Shown here: piece after piece, positions 55,565-63,901 of the stretch
Numbering within the stretch: position 1 is the first letter of the stretch
Layout: the number at the start of each line of letters is the position of its first letter
Assembly (NCBI GenBank): GCA_046292765.1
Contig: JBKBQA010000001.1
Location: 744,001 to 808,000 of the forward strand
Source of the DNA: PGZG01 sp046292765
Lineage (GTDB): Bacteria; Pseudomonadota; Gammaproteobacteria; Pseudomonadales; Alcanivoracaceae
Length of the DNA: 64,000 nucleotides
Reading direction: 5' to 3'
Position numbers and translations under genes: made by a program
Notes under the pieces: model-generated
The model's database searches: none
The model's input: the letters and a program-made list of their open reading frames with translations, nothing else
Told to the model about the DNA's origin: nothing

Positions 55565-56527
55565 ATGGCGAATGCAAATCGGGGCCTGGATACGGCAACT
55601 ACACCCCCTCCAATCGCTCCAAGTGCGCGTGTTCTGCCAGATCCAGGCAGTGCTGTCTCGTGGTCCGCCATTCTTGCGGGTTCCACAGGTGCGGCCGCCT
55701 TGTCTCTTTTATTACTGATACTTGGTACCGGTTTAGGCTTTTCCGCAGTGTCGCCATGGAGCTTGCATGGCATTAGTGCGAAGACGTTTGGATTTGCGGC
55801 GATAGCATGGTTGAGCTTTACGCAGCTTGTCGCGTCAGGCGCGGGTGGGTACTTGGCTGGGCGACTAAGGAAAAAGTGGACCGGCGTGAATTCCGATGAA
55901 GTTTTCTTCCGCGATAGCGCCCATGGCTTTTTAGCCTGGGCAGTGGCATCCCTGTTGACCATAGCCTTGCTGACATCTGTGGTGGGGGCCGCTGTCGGCA
56001 GCGGGCTCCGTGCAGGGGCCGCGGTGGCAGGAGGAGCGGCGGCAGCGGCTGATTCGGCGACAACGCTTGCAGTGGGTGACGCCGGATCTGAAGAGTTCAG
56101 CAAGATCATTGAATATTTCGTCGATACATTATTTCGTGGCGGACCAGCGGAGCCCGCAGCTGATACAGGGTGGCAAACCCGCGCGCAGACCCCCGGAGCC
56201 TCTGAGAGTTCTGTTGCAGAGATCACGAGGATACTCGTCAGGGCCTTACGCACTGAAACCTTGCCGGAGGAGGATAAGCGCTATCTTGGTCAGCTGATCG
56301 CGCAGCGGACTGGTCTGACTCAAGAGCGTGCGGAGCGACGCGTGTCGGACGCATTTGAGAATATTCAGGCAGCGCTGCAGCAGGCCGAGTTCACTGCTCG
56401 CGAGTTCGCTGATGAGGCTCGGAAGGCATCCGCCTATGGCGCGCTATGGATGTTCGTGGTCCTGCTGCTTGGGGCATTTGCTGCAAGCGTTGCGGCCATC
56501 ATTGCGGGGCGTCAGCGCGATGCGTGA
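55565..56527 (+). CDS. Conserved membrane protein of unknown function
   Basis: A 320-residue protein with about four membrane helices: residues about 35-65, 75-100, 120-145 and a C-terminal one at 295-315. Between the third and last is a soluble helical stretch with RTETLPEEDKRYLGQLIAQRTGLTQERAERRV (core TGLTQERAERRV), which is common in a family of uncharacterised proteobacterial stress-island membrane proteins. The ATG at 55565 has AAGGAGAGAG upstream. It lies 51 bases after katE. Confidence 0.75.
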   Translation: MANANRGLDTATTPPPIAPSARVLPDPGSAVSWSAILAGSTGAAALSLLLLILGTGLGFSAVSPWSLHGISAKTFGFAAIAWLSFTQLVASGAGGYLAGRLRKKWTGVNSDEVFFRDSAHGFLAWAVASLLTIALLTSVVGAAVGSGLRAGAAVAGGAAAAADSATTLAVGDAGSEEFSKIIEYFVDTLFRGGPAEPAADTGWQTRAQTPGASESSVAEITRILVRALRTETLPEEDKRYLGQLIAQRTGLTQERAERRVSDAFENIQAALQQAEFTAREFADEARKASAYGALWMFVVLLLGAFAASVAAIIAGRQRDA

Positions 56528-56562
56528 CTCATGGATCTGAATTCGCCCGAACGGAGGCTCTA

Positions 56563-56634
56563 ATGAGCTCCATACTGCTTTGCGTTCTCGGTATCCCAAT
56601 TCCTATCATTATTCTGGTTGCGGTGTTGTTCTAG
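56563..56634 (+). CDS. 23-residue hydrophobic peptide
   Basis: MSSILLCVLGIPIPIIILVA plus three residues: one membrane helix with an IPIP kink. ACGGAGG lies six bases before the ATG, and two terminators follow, which argues for a real mini membrane protein at the end of the katE-membrane-protein transcript. Function unknown. Confidence 0.6.
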   Translation: MSSILLCVLGIPIPIIILVAVLF

Positions 56635-56652
56635 TGAGCAGTGGTCTTCCTC

Positions 56653-56676
56653 CCGGGTGGTTCCCGGAATTTTTTT
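56653..56676 (+). terminator. Intrinsic terminator after the mini-protein gene
   Basis: Stem CCGGG/CCCGG with a 5-base loop, two A, then seven T residues. Confidence 0.7.
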
Positions 56677-56696
56677 CACTCGCTTATCGTGCAAAT

Positions 56697-56726
56697 AAAA
56701 GGCAGGGACCGTGGTCCCTGCCTTTT
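56697..56726. terminator. Bidirectional terminator
   Basis: A-run, perfect 10-bp stem GGCAGGGACC/GGTCCCTGCC with a 2-base loop, then TTTT. Works for both the plus transcript and the convergent PRC-barrel gene. Confidence 0.85.
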
Positions 56727-56759
56727 ACTTATCGCACGATAATCTCGCTATTGTCGATA

Positions 56760-57284
56760 TTATTTCCGGGCTTTGAATTCCGGGGCAGACCGCAGATTAT
56801 CTTTGGTCATGTTGACCCGGAGTTCTGGCTTGTCTGATGAGCCTGTTCTCGTTACATCATCCCAGCCTATGGCTACGTCCTTCTTGCCCATTCCCAGGAA
56901 GCCGCCAACGCTGACCAGAATGGCGACGACCTGACCGTTCTCGTCAATAATAAGATCATTAATAGATCCAATTTTATCGCCGCCAGTCGTCATAACGTCC
57001 GCGCCGATCAGGTTGCTTGCATGAGATCCCCTTGCAGGTGCGGAGCTCATGTAACCTCGATTCTGGCTGCGTGAAGCGTCCCCTTGTGTTTGGCGATCGC
57101 TGCCTGTTGCGGAACCGGACTGCGAGCCACTGCGTGTAGCATCGGCCCCGCGGCCTGGCTGAGTGCTCTGCTGTTGCCGATCGGCGCCGGTATTCGCAGG
57201 TTGCTGGGCCAGCGCTGCGTTTGAGAATAGAGCGATCGCTGGTGTTAGTAGTGCACAAAACGCAATTGAATTGAGAGTTTTCAT
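56760..57284 (-). CDS. Secreted PRC-barrel domain protein
   Basis: A 174-residue exported protein: signal peptide (cleavage near ALA, about residue 26), a Gln/Ser/Arg-rich low-complexity stretch (about 30-85), then a PRC-barrel (about 88-170) with GADVMTTGGDKIGSINDLIID (core GGDKIGSINDLI), VSVGGFLGMGKKDVAIGWDDV and NMTKDNLRSAPEF. ATG 57284 has AAGGA seven bases upstream; ATG 57290 is too close to it. It is a periplasmic relative of the PRC protein at 46.4 kb. Function unknown. Confidence 0.85.
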   Translation of the reverse strand: MKTLNSIAFCALLTPAIALFSNAALAQQPANTGADRQQQSTQPGRGADATRSGSQSGSATGSDRQTQGDASRSQNRGYMSSAPARGSHASNLIGADVMTTGGDKIGSINDLIIDENGQVVAILVSVGGFLGMGKKDVAIGWDDVTRTGSSDKPELRVNMTKDNLRSAPEFKARK

Positions 57285-57600
57285 AGTCATTTCCTTTGAA
57301 TGGATTGTATAGGCGGAGTGTAGTGCCCTGTGCTACTTCCTCATCGCAATTATCTCTTTCCGTACTCATTTCGGGAAAGAGAGTGAATTTACACAGAGTT
57401 CGTGAAATTCTGGATGATCTCGCAGGATACGATAATGAATGGTTTCTATCGGTTCGGTGACGAACTGATGATGGGTCTTGCGCTGCCAGACATGGGCATA
57501 ATTGAAAATAGCTTTTGTCTGGCAGGGCAAGTCTATTGTGCGAGTTTTCTTACTATCAAAATGATACGGACCGGGTGCCCTTGTATTTAAGGTGTATCAG
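57285..57600. other. Intergenic stretch without a supported gene
   Basis: This 316-base gap lies between the PRC gene start and the BON gene stop. A GTG-initiated 62-codon ORF on the plus strand has no ribosome site or family signature. The PRC promoter should lie here; no clear hexamers were recognised. Confidence 0.5.
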
Positions 57601-58446
57601 TCAGCTGCTAGATCCTCTTAGTGCGTCAGAATTGACGCTTTTTACACCCTTCACATTTTTGGCAAGCTCTACTGCCAGATCATGTTCCGCACCACTGTTT
57701 ACCTTGCCGCTAAGCGTGACAATTCCATTGCTGGTGCTAACAGAGATCTCTGAGCTATTGATGTTGCTTGAGTAGATCAGCGTGGATTTTACCTTTGTGG
57801 TGATCCATGTGTCCGAGATGCTTTGACCCATGTCTGACCGTTCCTTGTCTTTGCCGCCTTTGCTGTCACTGGATTTCACCACTTTGAGATTGTTGTTCAC
57901 GGTGGTAACGCCATGAGTGTTGCGGGCCAAAAGTTCCGCAAGTTCCTTCGCTTCGTCACTGTCAGCGGTGCCGTCCAGGGTTACCTTCCCGGATTTTGTT
58001 TCGACATTAGCGCTCAGCCCCTGCGCGTGTTTGCTCCAGAGCAATTTGGATTTTACCGTGGCAGTGATTGATGCATCCGATACAGCCTGACCATAGCTCC
58101 TTTCACTCGATGAAGCCGCCGGACGATGGTCCGGGTCCACTTCGATTTGATTTTTCACTTTCTTTATTCCGTCGGCATTCAAGGCGATCTGTTCGGCCAG
58201 CTCCTTGCTGATATCTTCGTCAACTTTGCCAGTGAGCGTGGCCACGCCGTCTTCTACGCTGACTTTGATATCGTATCCCTGCAGGTGGGGATTGAGCGCA
58301 TATGTCGTCGATATCTGGCTAGACTGACGAGCTTCCTTTACTGCTCTGGACTGGTCGGGTGAGGCTAGCGATGTGGTGCTTAGAAGTATCGCCATTGCGA
58401 ATGCTGATGCCAGTGAAAGCTTTCCAGTGGTCTTGTTCATGTTCAT
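57601..58446 (-). CDS. Triple-BON-domain periplasmic protein (OsmY-like)
   Basis: A 281-residue exported protein: signal peptide to about SLA (residue 28), then three BON domains (about 45-105, 120-188 and 208-278), each with the pattern VxDGxVTLTGxVxxxxEkxxAxxlAxxxxGVxxVxNxL, such as VSVEDGVATLTGKV and GIVTLSGKVNSGAEHDLAVELA. BON proteins bind phospholipids and protect the envelope under osmotic stress. ATG 58446 has GGAG seven bases upstream. A CCGCACCGA element lies about 105 bases upstream. Confidence 0.92.
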   Translation of the reverse strand: MNMNKTTGKLSLASAFAMAILLSTTSLASPDQSRAVKEARQSSQISTTYALNPHLQGYDIKVSVEDGVATLTGKVDEDISKELAEQIALNADGIKKVKNQIEVDPDHRPAASSSERSYGQAVSDASITATVKSKLLWSKHAQGLSANVETKSGKVTLDGTADSDEAKELAELLARNTHGVTTVNNNLKVVKSSDSKGGKDKERSDMGQSISDTWITTKVKSTLIYSSNINSSEISVSTSNGIVTLSGKVNSGAEHDLAVELAKNVKGVKSVNSDALRGSSS

Positions 58447-58544
58447 ACGTATGCTCCAGTGAGAAGGTCACCCTCTTGCCACAACGGCGGGATATCAGGT
58501 GTCAGATAAACATCCGCGTGTAGGGTATTCACAGGTGGATCATG

Positions 58545-58567
58545 CTTCGGTGCGGTGCCCCACATAT
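58545..58567 (-). promoter_or_regulatory. Shared CCGCACCGA element, copy B (upstream of the BON gene)
   Basis: Minus strand reads TATGTGGGGCACCGCACCGAAG, about 105 bases before the BON start, in a divergent 275-base gap with the PA2779-like gene. Plus-strand dyad: GTGCGG-TG-CCCCAC. Confidence 0.45.
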
Positions 58568-58721
58568 ACGGTTGATTTCTCACTGCCCCTTCGTTGCGTT
58601 TTCTACCGCACAGAGGGTTGAGTGGCATGGCAGGCATATTCAACAGGTAATGGCATGCGATCTGATGTCGTCCAGGTGGCGCATGGCCATGACGAATAAC
58701 CCCAACTGCGAGGAAACGGTC

Positions 58722-59093
58722 ATGAACATGCGATTTGTGCTTACCTGCTTGCTATCTCTGACATTGGTCACAGTAGCCCCCATGGCGGCTTACGCCGATA
58801 TGCTTAGCACCAGTATGGTGCTCGTTGAGGCTGAGCGTAATTCAAGGATCGAGTTGGTCGAAAGGTATATGGATAGAGAGGATGTTCGAAGCCAGATGGA
58901 AGCGATGGGCGTGGATTCAGCTTTGGCTACGGAGCGTGTCGCCGGACTCAGTGATCGCCAGCTTGAACAGCTTGCGCTCAACATTGAGACCAGTCCCGCT
59001 GGTAGTGGCGAGCTGGGCATTATCATTGCCGTGCTGGTGATTCTCCTGCTGCTGGAGATTCTCGGAGTGACCAATATTTTCAAGAAAGTGTGA
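58722..59093 (+). CDS. PA2779-family small membrane-anchored protein
   Basis: A 123-residue protein with a signal peptide (about 1-24, MAAYA), a helical middle with AERNSRIELVERYMDREDVRSQMEAMGVD (core YMDREDVRSQMEAMG) and a C-terminal membrane helix (about 98-118, IIIAVLVILLLLEILGV). This matches the PA2779 family, always linked to PA2778-type peptidases. ATG 58722 has AGGA seven bases upstream. GTG of the next gene overlaps the stop by four bases. Confidence 0.85.
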   Translation: MNMRFVLTCLLSLTLVTVAPMAAYADMLSTSMVLVEAERNSRIELVERYMDREDVRSQMEAMGVDSALATERVAGLSDRQLEQLALNIETSPAGSGELGIIIAVLVILLLLEILGVTNIFKKV

Positions 59094-60064
59094 AGATATT
59101 CCTTGTCGTCCTGGCGCTGGCCCTCTGTGGCTGCGCCAGCAGGCAGCCACTTCAGAACTACCGCCTGCCAGTGGCGCAGGTCGAGCTCGACGAAACGCCC
59201 TTCTTCCCACAACAGCGCTATCAGTGTGGGCCTGCGGCACTCGCCACAGTATTGGTCGCTGACGGGGTAACGGTCACTCCCGATGAACTCGCGCTATACG
59301 TCTACCTCCCCGAACGCCGCGGTAGTTTGCAAGTTGAGATGGTCGCAGCTACCCGACGATATGGCCGCGTGCCGTATGTACTGCGCCCGCGTTTCGATGA
59401 TTTGCTGGCGGAGCTTGCCTCAGGCAAGCCGGTACTCGTCATGTTGAACCTCAGTGTGAAGCTTCTGCCACAATGGCACTATGCCGTTGTTATCGGCTAC
59501 GATGTGCACTCAGATTCAATGTTGCTGCGTTCAGGAACAACAGCGCGTCTGCGGATGACTCGCGTGCGCTTTCAGGGCGCGTGGTCGCGTGCGGAACAGT
59601 GGGCCATGGTTGTGGTACCGCCGGATGAGATGCCCGCCACGGTTCAAAGTAGCGACTGGCTGCGTAGCGCCAGTGCCTTCGAGGAGCTGGGGCAAACCGA
59701 ACTGGTGCTGCAGGCATACCGTGCGGCTACCCGTCGCTGGCCGGAGCTACATCTTGCCTGGCTGGCGCTGGCCAACGCTCTCTATGGCTTGCATGACTTG
59801 CCAGGCGCCGAATCTGCATTACGCCGAGCGCTTGAGCTTGAGCCCTCTGCTGCTGTACATAACAACCTCGCGCACGTTCTGAACCAGCGCGGATGTCTGG
59901 CTGAGGCGGCCGCACACATCGAGCTTGCCGAGTCCATGGAAGATGCCCGTTTGTTCCCTGACGGACTGAAGAAAACCCGATTGGCAATAGAGGCAAACCC
60001 CGGTCCTCAATCGTCATCCTGCTTTCCTCAATACCCGGACCAGTACGTGAAGCCTGAAAAGTAG
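59090..60064 (+). CDS. PA2778-family C39-like cysteine peptidase lipoprotein
   Basis: A 324-residue lipoprotein (signal ending CGC, C15) with a papain-like C39 fold: catalytic C46 in QRYQCGPAALATVL and H130 in QWHYAVVIGYD. The C-terminal half (about 195-300) carries TPR-like repeats (LVLQAYRAATRRWPELHLAWLALANALYG; core RAATRRWPELHLAW). GTG start at 59090 overlaps the PA2779-like stop (GTGA). Probably a periplasmic processing peptidase acting with its partner; substrate unknown. Confidence 0.87.
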   Translation: MKIFLVVLALALCGCASRQPLQNYRLPVAQVELDETPFFPQQRYQCGPAALATVLVADGVTVTPDELALYVYLPERRGSLQVEMVAATRRYGRVPYVLRPRFDDLLAELASGKPVLVMLNLSVKLLPQWHYAVVIGYDVHSDSMLLRSGTTARLRMTRVRFQGAWSRAEQWAMVVVPPDEMPATVQSSDWLRSASAFEELGQTELVLQAYRAATRRWPELHLAWLALANALYGLHDLPGAESALRRALELEPSAAVHNNLAHVLNQRGCLAEAAAHIELAESMEDARLFPDGLKKTRLAIEANPGPQSSSCFPQYPDQYVKPEK

Positions 60065-60127
60065 CCTGACACGACTGGCCGCATGCTACGATGCATGACA
60101 ATCCCCTTTGGGCAAGCCGGAGCCTCT

Positions 60128-60709
60128 ATGCCTACACCCACTACTGCACCGAGTACCTATGTCCAGTTGCGACAAGAGGCGGAGGCCCGGTTGAAAGCCG
60201 GGACCGCCTCAGCCAGTCGTTGGTCTTTGGGCGTTGATGCGTTGCAGATGCTGCACAGGCTATCCAGTGATCCCGATACTGCCGCTGACGCCCTGAAGCT
60301 ATTGCATGAGCTTCAGGTCCATCAGGTAGAGCTGGATCTGCAGAGTGAGGAAATGCGCAGTAACGAGCAGCGCCTTGTTCAAGAGCTTGCCCATTACAGG
60401 GAGCTGTATGAGTGCGCGCCAATGGGCTACTTCCGGGTCGATTCTGAGTCGGTGATCATTGAGGTTAACCAGGCAGGTGCCGAGCTGCTCGACGGCAATG
60501 CCGATCAGCTCACTGGTGGCCGCCTGGATGGCCTTCTGGCTGCCGCGAGTCGCCCGCTGTTGCTGGGCCTCCTTCGCGACCTGGACCAGACCGGTAGCGT
60601 CCGTTCATGCCGAGTGGAGTTAGATCGGGATATCCGCGCACTGTGGCTGGTGGTCAGTCCCTCTGCCGACAAGCGCTCCGTGTTATTGACATGTTGCGAA
60701 TACCGTTAG
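60128..60709 (+). CDS. PAS-domain protein, partner of the CheB-CheR fusion
   Basis: A 193-residue cytoplasmic protein. An N-terminal helical part with LKLLHELQVHQVELDLQSEEMR (core ELQVHQVELDLQ) is followed by a PAS domain (about 90-190) with YECAPMGYFRVDSESVIIEVN. The HELQVHQIELE pattern is typical of small PAS proteins just before CheB/CheR fusions. ATG 60128 has CCGGAG upstream. The CheB-CheR gene starts 25 bases after its stop. Confidence 0.85.
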   Translation: MPTPTTAPSTYVQLRQEAEARLKAGTASASRWSLGVDALQMLHRLSSDPDTAADALKLLHELQVHQVELDLQSEEMRSNEQRLVQELAHYRELYECAPMGYFRVDSESVIIEVNQAGAELLDGNADQLTGGRLDGLLAAASRPLLLGLLRDLDQTGSVRSCRVELDRDIRALWLVVSPSADKRSVLLTCCEYR

Positions 60710-60734
60710 TGCGAGGTAGGAGGGCTATCGTCTG

Positions 60735-63308
60735 ATGGGCTCCCCGAGTGTAGTTAACCCTCAAGCATCGCCTGCGGGTGCGCGTATTGTCGGCATTGGC
60801 GCCTCGGCGGGGGGGCTTGCGCCGCTGGAAGAGTTTCTGGGTAACGTTCCGCGCCATAGCGGCTTGGCCTATATTGTCGTGCAGCATCTTGATCCGACCC
60901 ATAAGGCGCTGTTGTCGGAGCTATTGCAGCGTGTTACCTCGATGCCAGTGTGTGAAGTGCGGCAGAATATGCGCATTGAGCCTGACTGTGTCTATGTGAT
61001 TCCGCCCAATACCGAGCTTAGTGTCGTTCACGGCGTTCTGCGTCTGGCCAGTCCGGCAGAACCCAGGGGGATGCGACTGCCCGTGAATGTGTTGTTTTCT
61101 TCGTTGGCGGCCACTCAAGGTGAGCGCGCCATCGCGGTCGTGCTGTCCGGGATGGGTGCCGATGGCACCCTCGGCATGCAGGCAATCAAGGCTGTTGGTG
61201 GCTTGAACGTAGTGCAAACGCCGGAAACAGCCCAGTTCGATGCAATGCCGAAAAGCGCAATCTCCGCTGGTTGCGACGACATTGTAGCGCCGCCATCAGA
61301 GTTGCCAGCACGTATTCTTTCCTACGTTGCACAGGTTCCCGATCCGGGCGTTGCGGTGGTCGCGGATCTTGAGCCTGAGCCGTTACTACGTATTATTGAT
61401 ATTCTTCATCGTAGAACCCGGCATGATTTTTCCCTGTACAAGCCGAGCACCTTGCACCGACGTGTGGAAAGGCGAATGGCGATCCACGATGTCGATACGC
61501 CGGATGGCTACGCCAGCTTTCTTGAGGAAAACGGCAGTGAGATTGATCTGCTGTTTAAGGAGCTTCTCATCGGTGTCACGAGCTTCTTTCGCGACGCTCC
61601 GGTCTGGGATTATCTGGCTGGCGTAGCATTGCCGGAGCTTCTGGGTCGGCGCACGGTGGAGCGCAGGTTGCGGATCTGGGTTGTGGGGTGCTCCACCGGT
61701 GAAGAGGCGTACTCTCTGGCGATGATCTTCAGTGAGGTAATCCAGCGGTTGCCAGAGTGCAGGGACTTTACTTTACAGATATTTGCCACCGATCTCAGTT
61801 CGGAGGCGATAGAGACTGCCCGCCGCGGGCGCTATCCGGCCTCGATTGGCGAGGTCATCTCCGAGGAAAGACTTGCTCAGTTCTTTACGGCGCGGGAGGG
61901 CGGTTACACGATCAAGCCAGAAATACGGGATATGGTGCTATTTGCTCCCCATGACGTGATACTTGACCCGCCCTTTACCAAGCTCGATATGATTGCCTGT
62001 CGCAATCTGCTGATCTATTTCGATGCGACCCTGCAGCGCCGGTTAATACCGCTATTTCACTACAGCCTGCGCGCTGGCGGAGTGCTGCTGTTAGGTAGTG
62101 CAGAGACTGTCGGTCGATTTGGCGATCTGTTCAAACCAATTCAGTCCACGCTCAGGCTCTACCAGCGTCAGGAAGACGTTCCCAGTCGTGGCGCTGAGCT
62201 CTTGATGAGGTCCTTTCCACCGCTGTCCAACATAGTCAGGGAGATTCCCGTGTCGAGCTCCGACCCTACGTCAGGTGACAATATTCAATCCGCAGCCGAT
62301 CAGGTCATGTTACAGGTGTATGCGCCGGCCTCAGTGGTGGTCAATGGAGACGGAGACGTTCTCTATATCAGCGGCCGTACCGGCAAGTACCTTGAGCCTG
62401 CGGCAGGAAAGGCTAACTGGAATATTCATGCGATGATGCGAGATGGGCTGCGCGTACCGATTAGTACTGCCCTGAGGAAATCTACGTTAGAAGGCGATCC
62501 GCAGCATTTACATGGCTTGCGTGTCCAGATGCCGGGGGGGGGCGAGCAACGCGTTGACGTCACCATACAGGTGCTGCGCGAGCCCGCCGCCTTGCGCGGA
62601 GCGACTATGATTGTGTTCCGTGACATTGATACGCCGCCATCCACCGGGCGCAAGCGTAAAGGCAAAAGCGCATTGGAGGCGTCGCGGGAATCCGAAGCGC
62701 AGAAATATCAGGATGAGATTCAGAGTCTTCGTGAAGAAGCGCGGGCTTCACGGGAAGAGTTGCAGTCGGCCAATGAGGAGCTCCAGTCCACCAACGAGGA
62801 GCTACAGTCGACCAATGAGGAGCTCACCACCTCCAAAGAAGAAATGCAGTCAATGAATGAAGAGCTGCAGACAATAAATGCGGAGCTTCAGACCAAGCTG
62901 GACGACCTTGCCCTTGCACAAAGTGACATGAGCAATCTGCTTAACAGTATCGAGATTGCTATTATGTTTTTGGATAAGGATTTGAATGTCCGGCGCTACA
63001 CTGACCGGGCGACCAAGATTGTCAATATTCGAGAAACTGATGTCGGCCGACCGTTCAGTGACCTTACCAGCAACCTTCAGTATCCCGATTTGCATATCGA
63101 TGCTATCGAGACCCTGCGCACGCTGACGTTTTCAGAAAAGCAAATTCACACCAATGAGGGACGTTGGTTCAATGTTCGTATTATTCCCTACCGAAGGCTG
63201 GATAATGTTATAGATGGTGTTGTCATTACTTTCGTGGATATTACGGAAACAAAAAATCTGGAAAGCAGGTTACGGCAAGATCCGGATGCCGAAGCTACCT
63301 CTGAATAG
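60735..63308 (+). CDS. CheB-CheR-PAS fusion protein
   Basis: An 857-residue protein. The CheB-type methylesterase domain (about 10-195) has GIGASAGGLAPLEEFL, VVQHLDPTHKALL and LSGMGADGTLGMQAIK. The CheR methyltransferase domain (about 215-480) has LIGVTSFFRD, WVVGCSTGEEAYSLAMIF, IFATDLSSEAIE and FTKLDMIACRNLLIYFD. A coiled coil follows with repeats of the NEELQST type (about 660-720), then a PAS domain (about 733-850). There is no histidine kinase or CheB receiver domain. Such hybrids are thought to modify or sense signalling complexes outside chemotaxis; targets unknown. Confidence 0.93.
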   Translation: MGSPSVVNPQASPAGARIVGIGASAGGLAPLEEFLGNVPRHSGLAYIVVQHLDPTHKALLSELLQRVTSMPVCEVRQNMRIEPDCVYVIPPNTELSVVHGVLRLASPAEPRGMRLPVNVLFSSLAATQGERAIAVVLSGMGADGTLGMQAIKAVGGLNVVQTPETAQFDAMPKSAISAGCDDIVAPPSELPARILSYVAQVPDPGVAVVADLEPEPLLRIIDILHRRTRHDFSLYKPSTLHRRVERRMAIHDVDTPDGYASFLEENGSEIDLLFKELLIGVTSFFRDAPVWDYLAGVALPELLGRRTVERRLRIWVVGCSTGEEAYSLAMIFSEVIQRLPECRDFTLQIFATDLSSEAIETARRGRYPASIGEVISEERLAQFFTAREGGYTIKPEIRDMVLFAPHDVILDPPFTKLDMIACRNLLIYFDATLQRRLIPLFHYSLRAGGVLLLGSAETVGRFGDLFKPIQSTLRLYQRQEDVPSRGAELLMRSFPPLSNIVREIPVSSSDPTSGDNIQSAADQVMLQVYAPASVVVNGDGDVLYISGRTGKYLEPAAGKANWNIHAMMRDGLRVPISTALRKSTLEGDPQHLHGLRVQMPGGGEQRVDVTIQVLREPAALRGATMIVFRDIDTPPSTGRKRKGKSALEASRESEAQKYQDEIQSLREEARASREELQSANEELQSTNEELQSTNEELTTSKEEMQSMNEELQTINAELQTKLDDLALAQSDMSNLLNSIEIAIMFLDKDLNVRRYTDRATKIVNIRETDVGRPFSDLTSNLQYPDLHIDAIETLRTLTFSEKQIHTNEGRWFNVRIIPYRRLDNVIDGVVITFVDITETKNLESRLRQDPDAEATSE

Positions 63309-63422
63309 CGCGAAGAGGAGGTAAGGAACTAATCTGGCAGTGCTTCGCGCCCGCAGACGGCGATGCATTGACAGCGTCGATTGATTTTACCGCCCATCGC
63401 GACATTTTTTTAACCCGACATC

Positions 63423-63445
63423 TTGTGTGGGCCACCGCACCGACG
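63423..63445 (+). promoter_or_regulatory. Shared CCGCACCGA element, copy C (upstream of the DUF4398 gene)
   Basis: Plus strand reads TTGTGTGGGCCACCGCACCG followed by ACG, about 55 bases before the DUF4398 start. It differs from copy A by only two extra central bases. Confidence 0.45.
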
Positions 63446-63499
63446 AAGTGTTATCCGGCTCATATTCTGAGCATTGAGTTTTTCTTCTGGAGAACGTAG

Positions 63500-63901
63500 A
63501 TGCAAGAGCCATTCGGGTCCAGTATCCGTCGACGTATTATTACCCCTCTCGGTTTGGTAGCTATCCCGGTGTTGCTGGTGGCCTGTATGTCGGCGCCGGT
63601 GCCGCCGACCGATTCGTTGAATGCGGCGAGAGATGCCATTGCCGGTGCCGAACAGGCTGATGCACGGCGCTATGCCGGTGCCGAGCTGGACGAGGCAAGG
63701 CAAAAATTGATGTTGGCGGAAGGAGCGGTTAGCGCCGAACGCATGATCGAGGCGAAGCGGCTTGCCCAACAGTCTCGCATCGCCGCCGAGCTGGCCGTTG
63801 CGCGGACAGCCTATACCAAGGCAGAGGAAATCAACCGCCAGATGGGCCGCGGAGCCGAGGCTCTGGATGAAGAAATGAGACGTATGGGAGATCAGCAATG
63901 A
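63500..63901 (+). CDS. DUF4398-type lipoprotein
   Basis: A 133-residue lipoprotein with signal ending LVAC (C29) and a long helical body rich in Ala, Glu and Arg (ARDAIAGAEQADARRYAGAELDEARQKL; core DARRYAGAELDEAR), matching DUF4398. ATG 63500 has TGGAGAACG upstream. DUF4398 genes typically precede an OmpA-like gene, and the next gene overlaps by four bases (ATGA), consistent with that. Confidence 0.85.
   Translation: MQEPFGSSIRRRIITPLGLVAIPVLLVACMSAPVPPTDSLNAARDAIAGAEQADARRYAGAELDEARQKLMLAEGAVSAERMIEAKRLAQQSRIAAELAVARTAYTKAEEINRQMGRGAEALDEEMRRMGDQQ

Noticed and set aside
57402..57590. 62-codon ORF between the PRC and BON genes
   Set aside because: GTG start without ribosome site, no recognisable motif, and it covers the likely PRC promoter region.
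62755..62890. Tandem-looking DNA repeat (CAACGAGGAGCT-like units)
   Set aside because: It encodes the NEELQST heptad-like coiled coil typical of CheB-CheR-PAS proteins, so the repetition is protein-driven.
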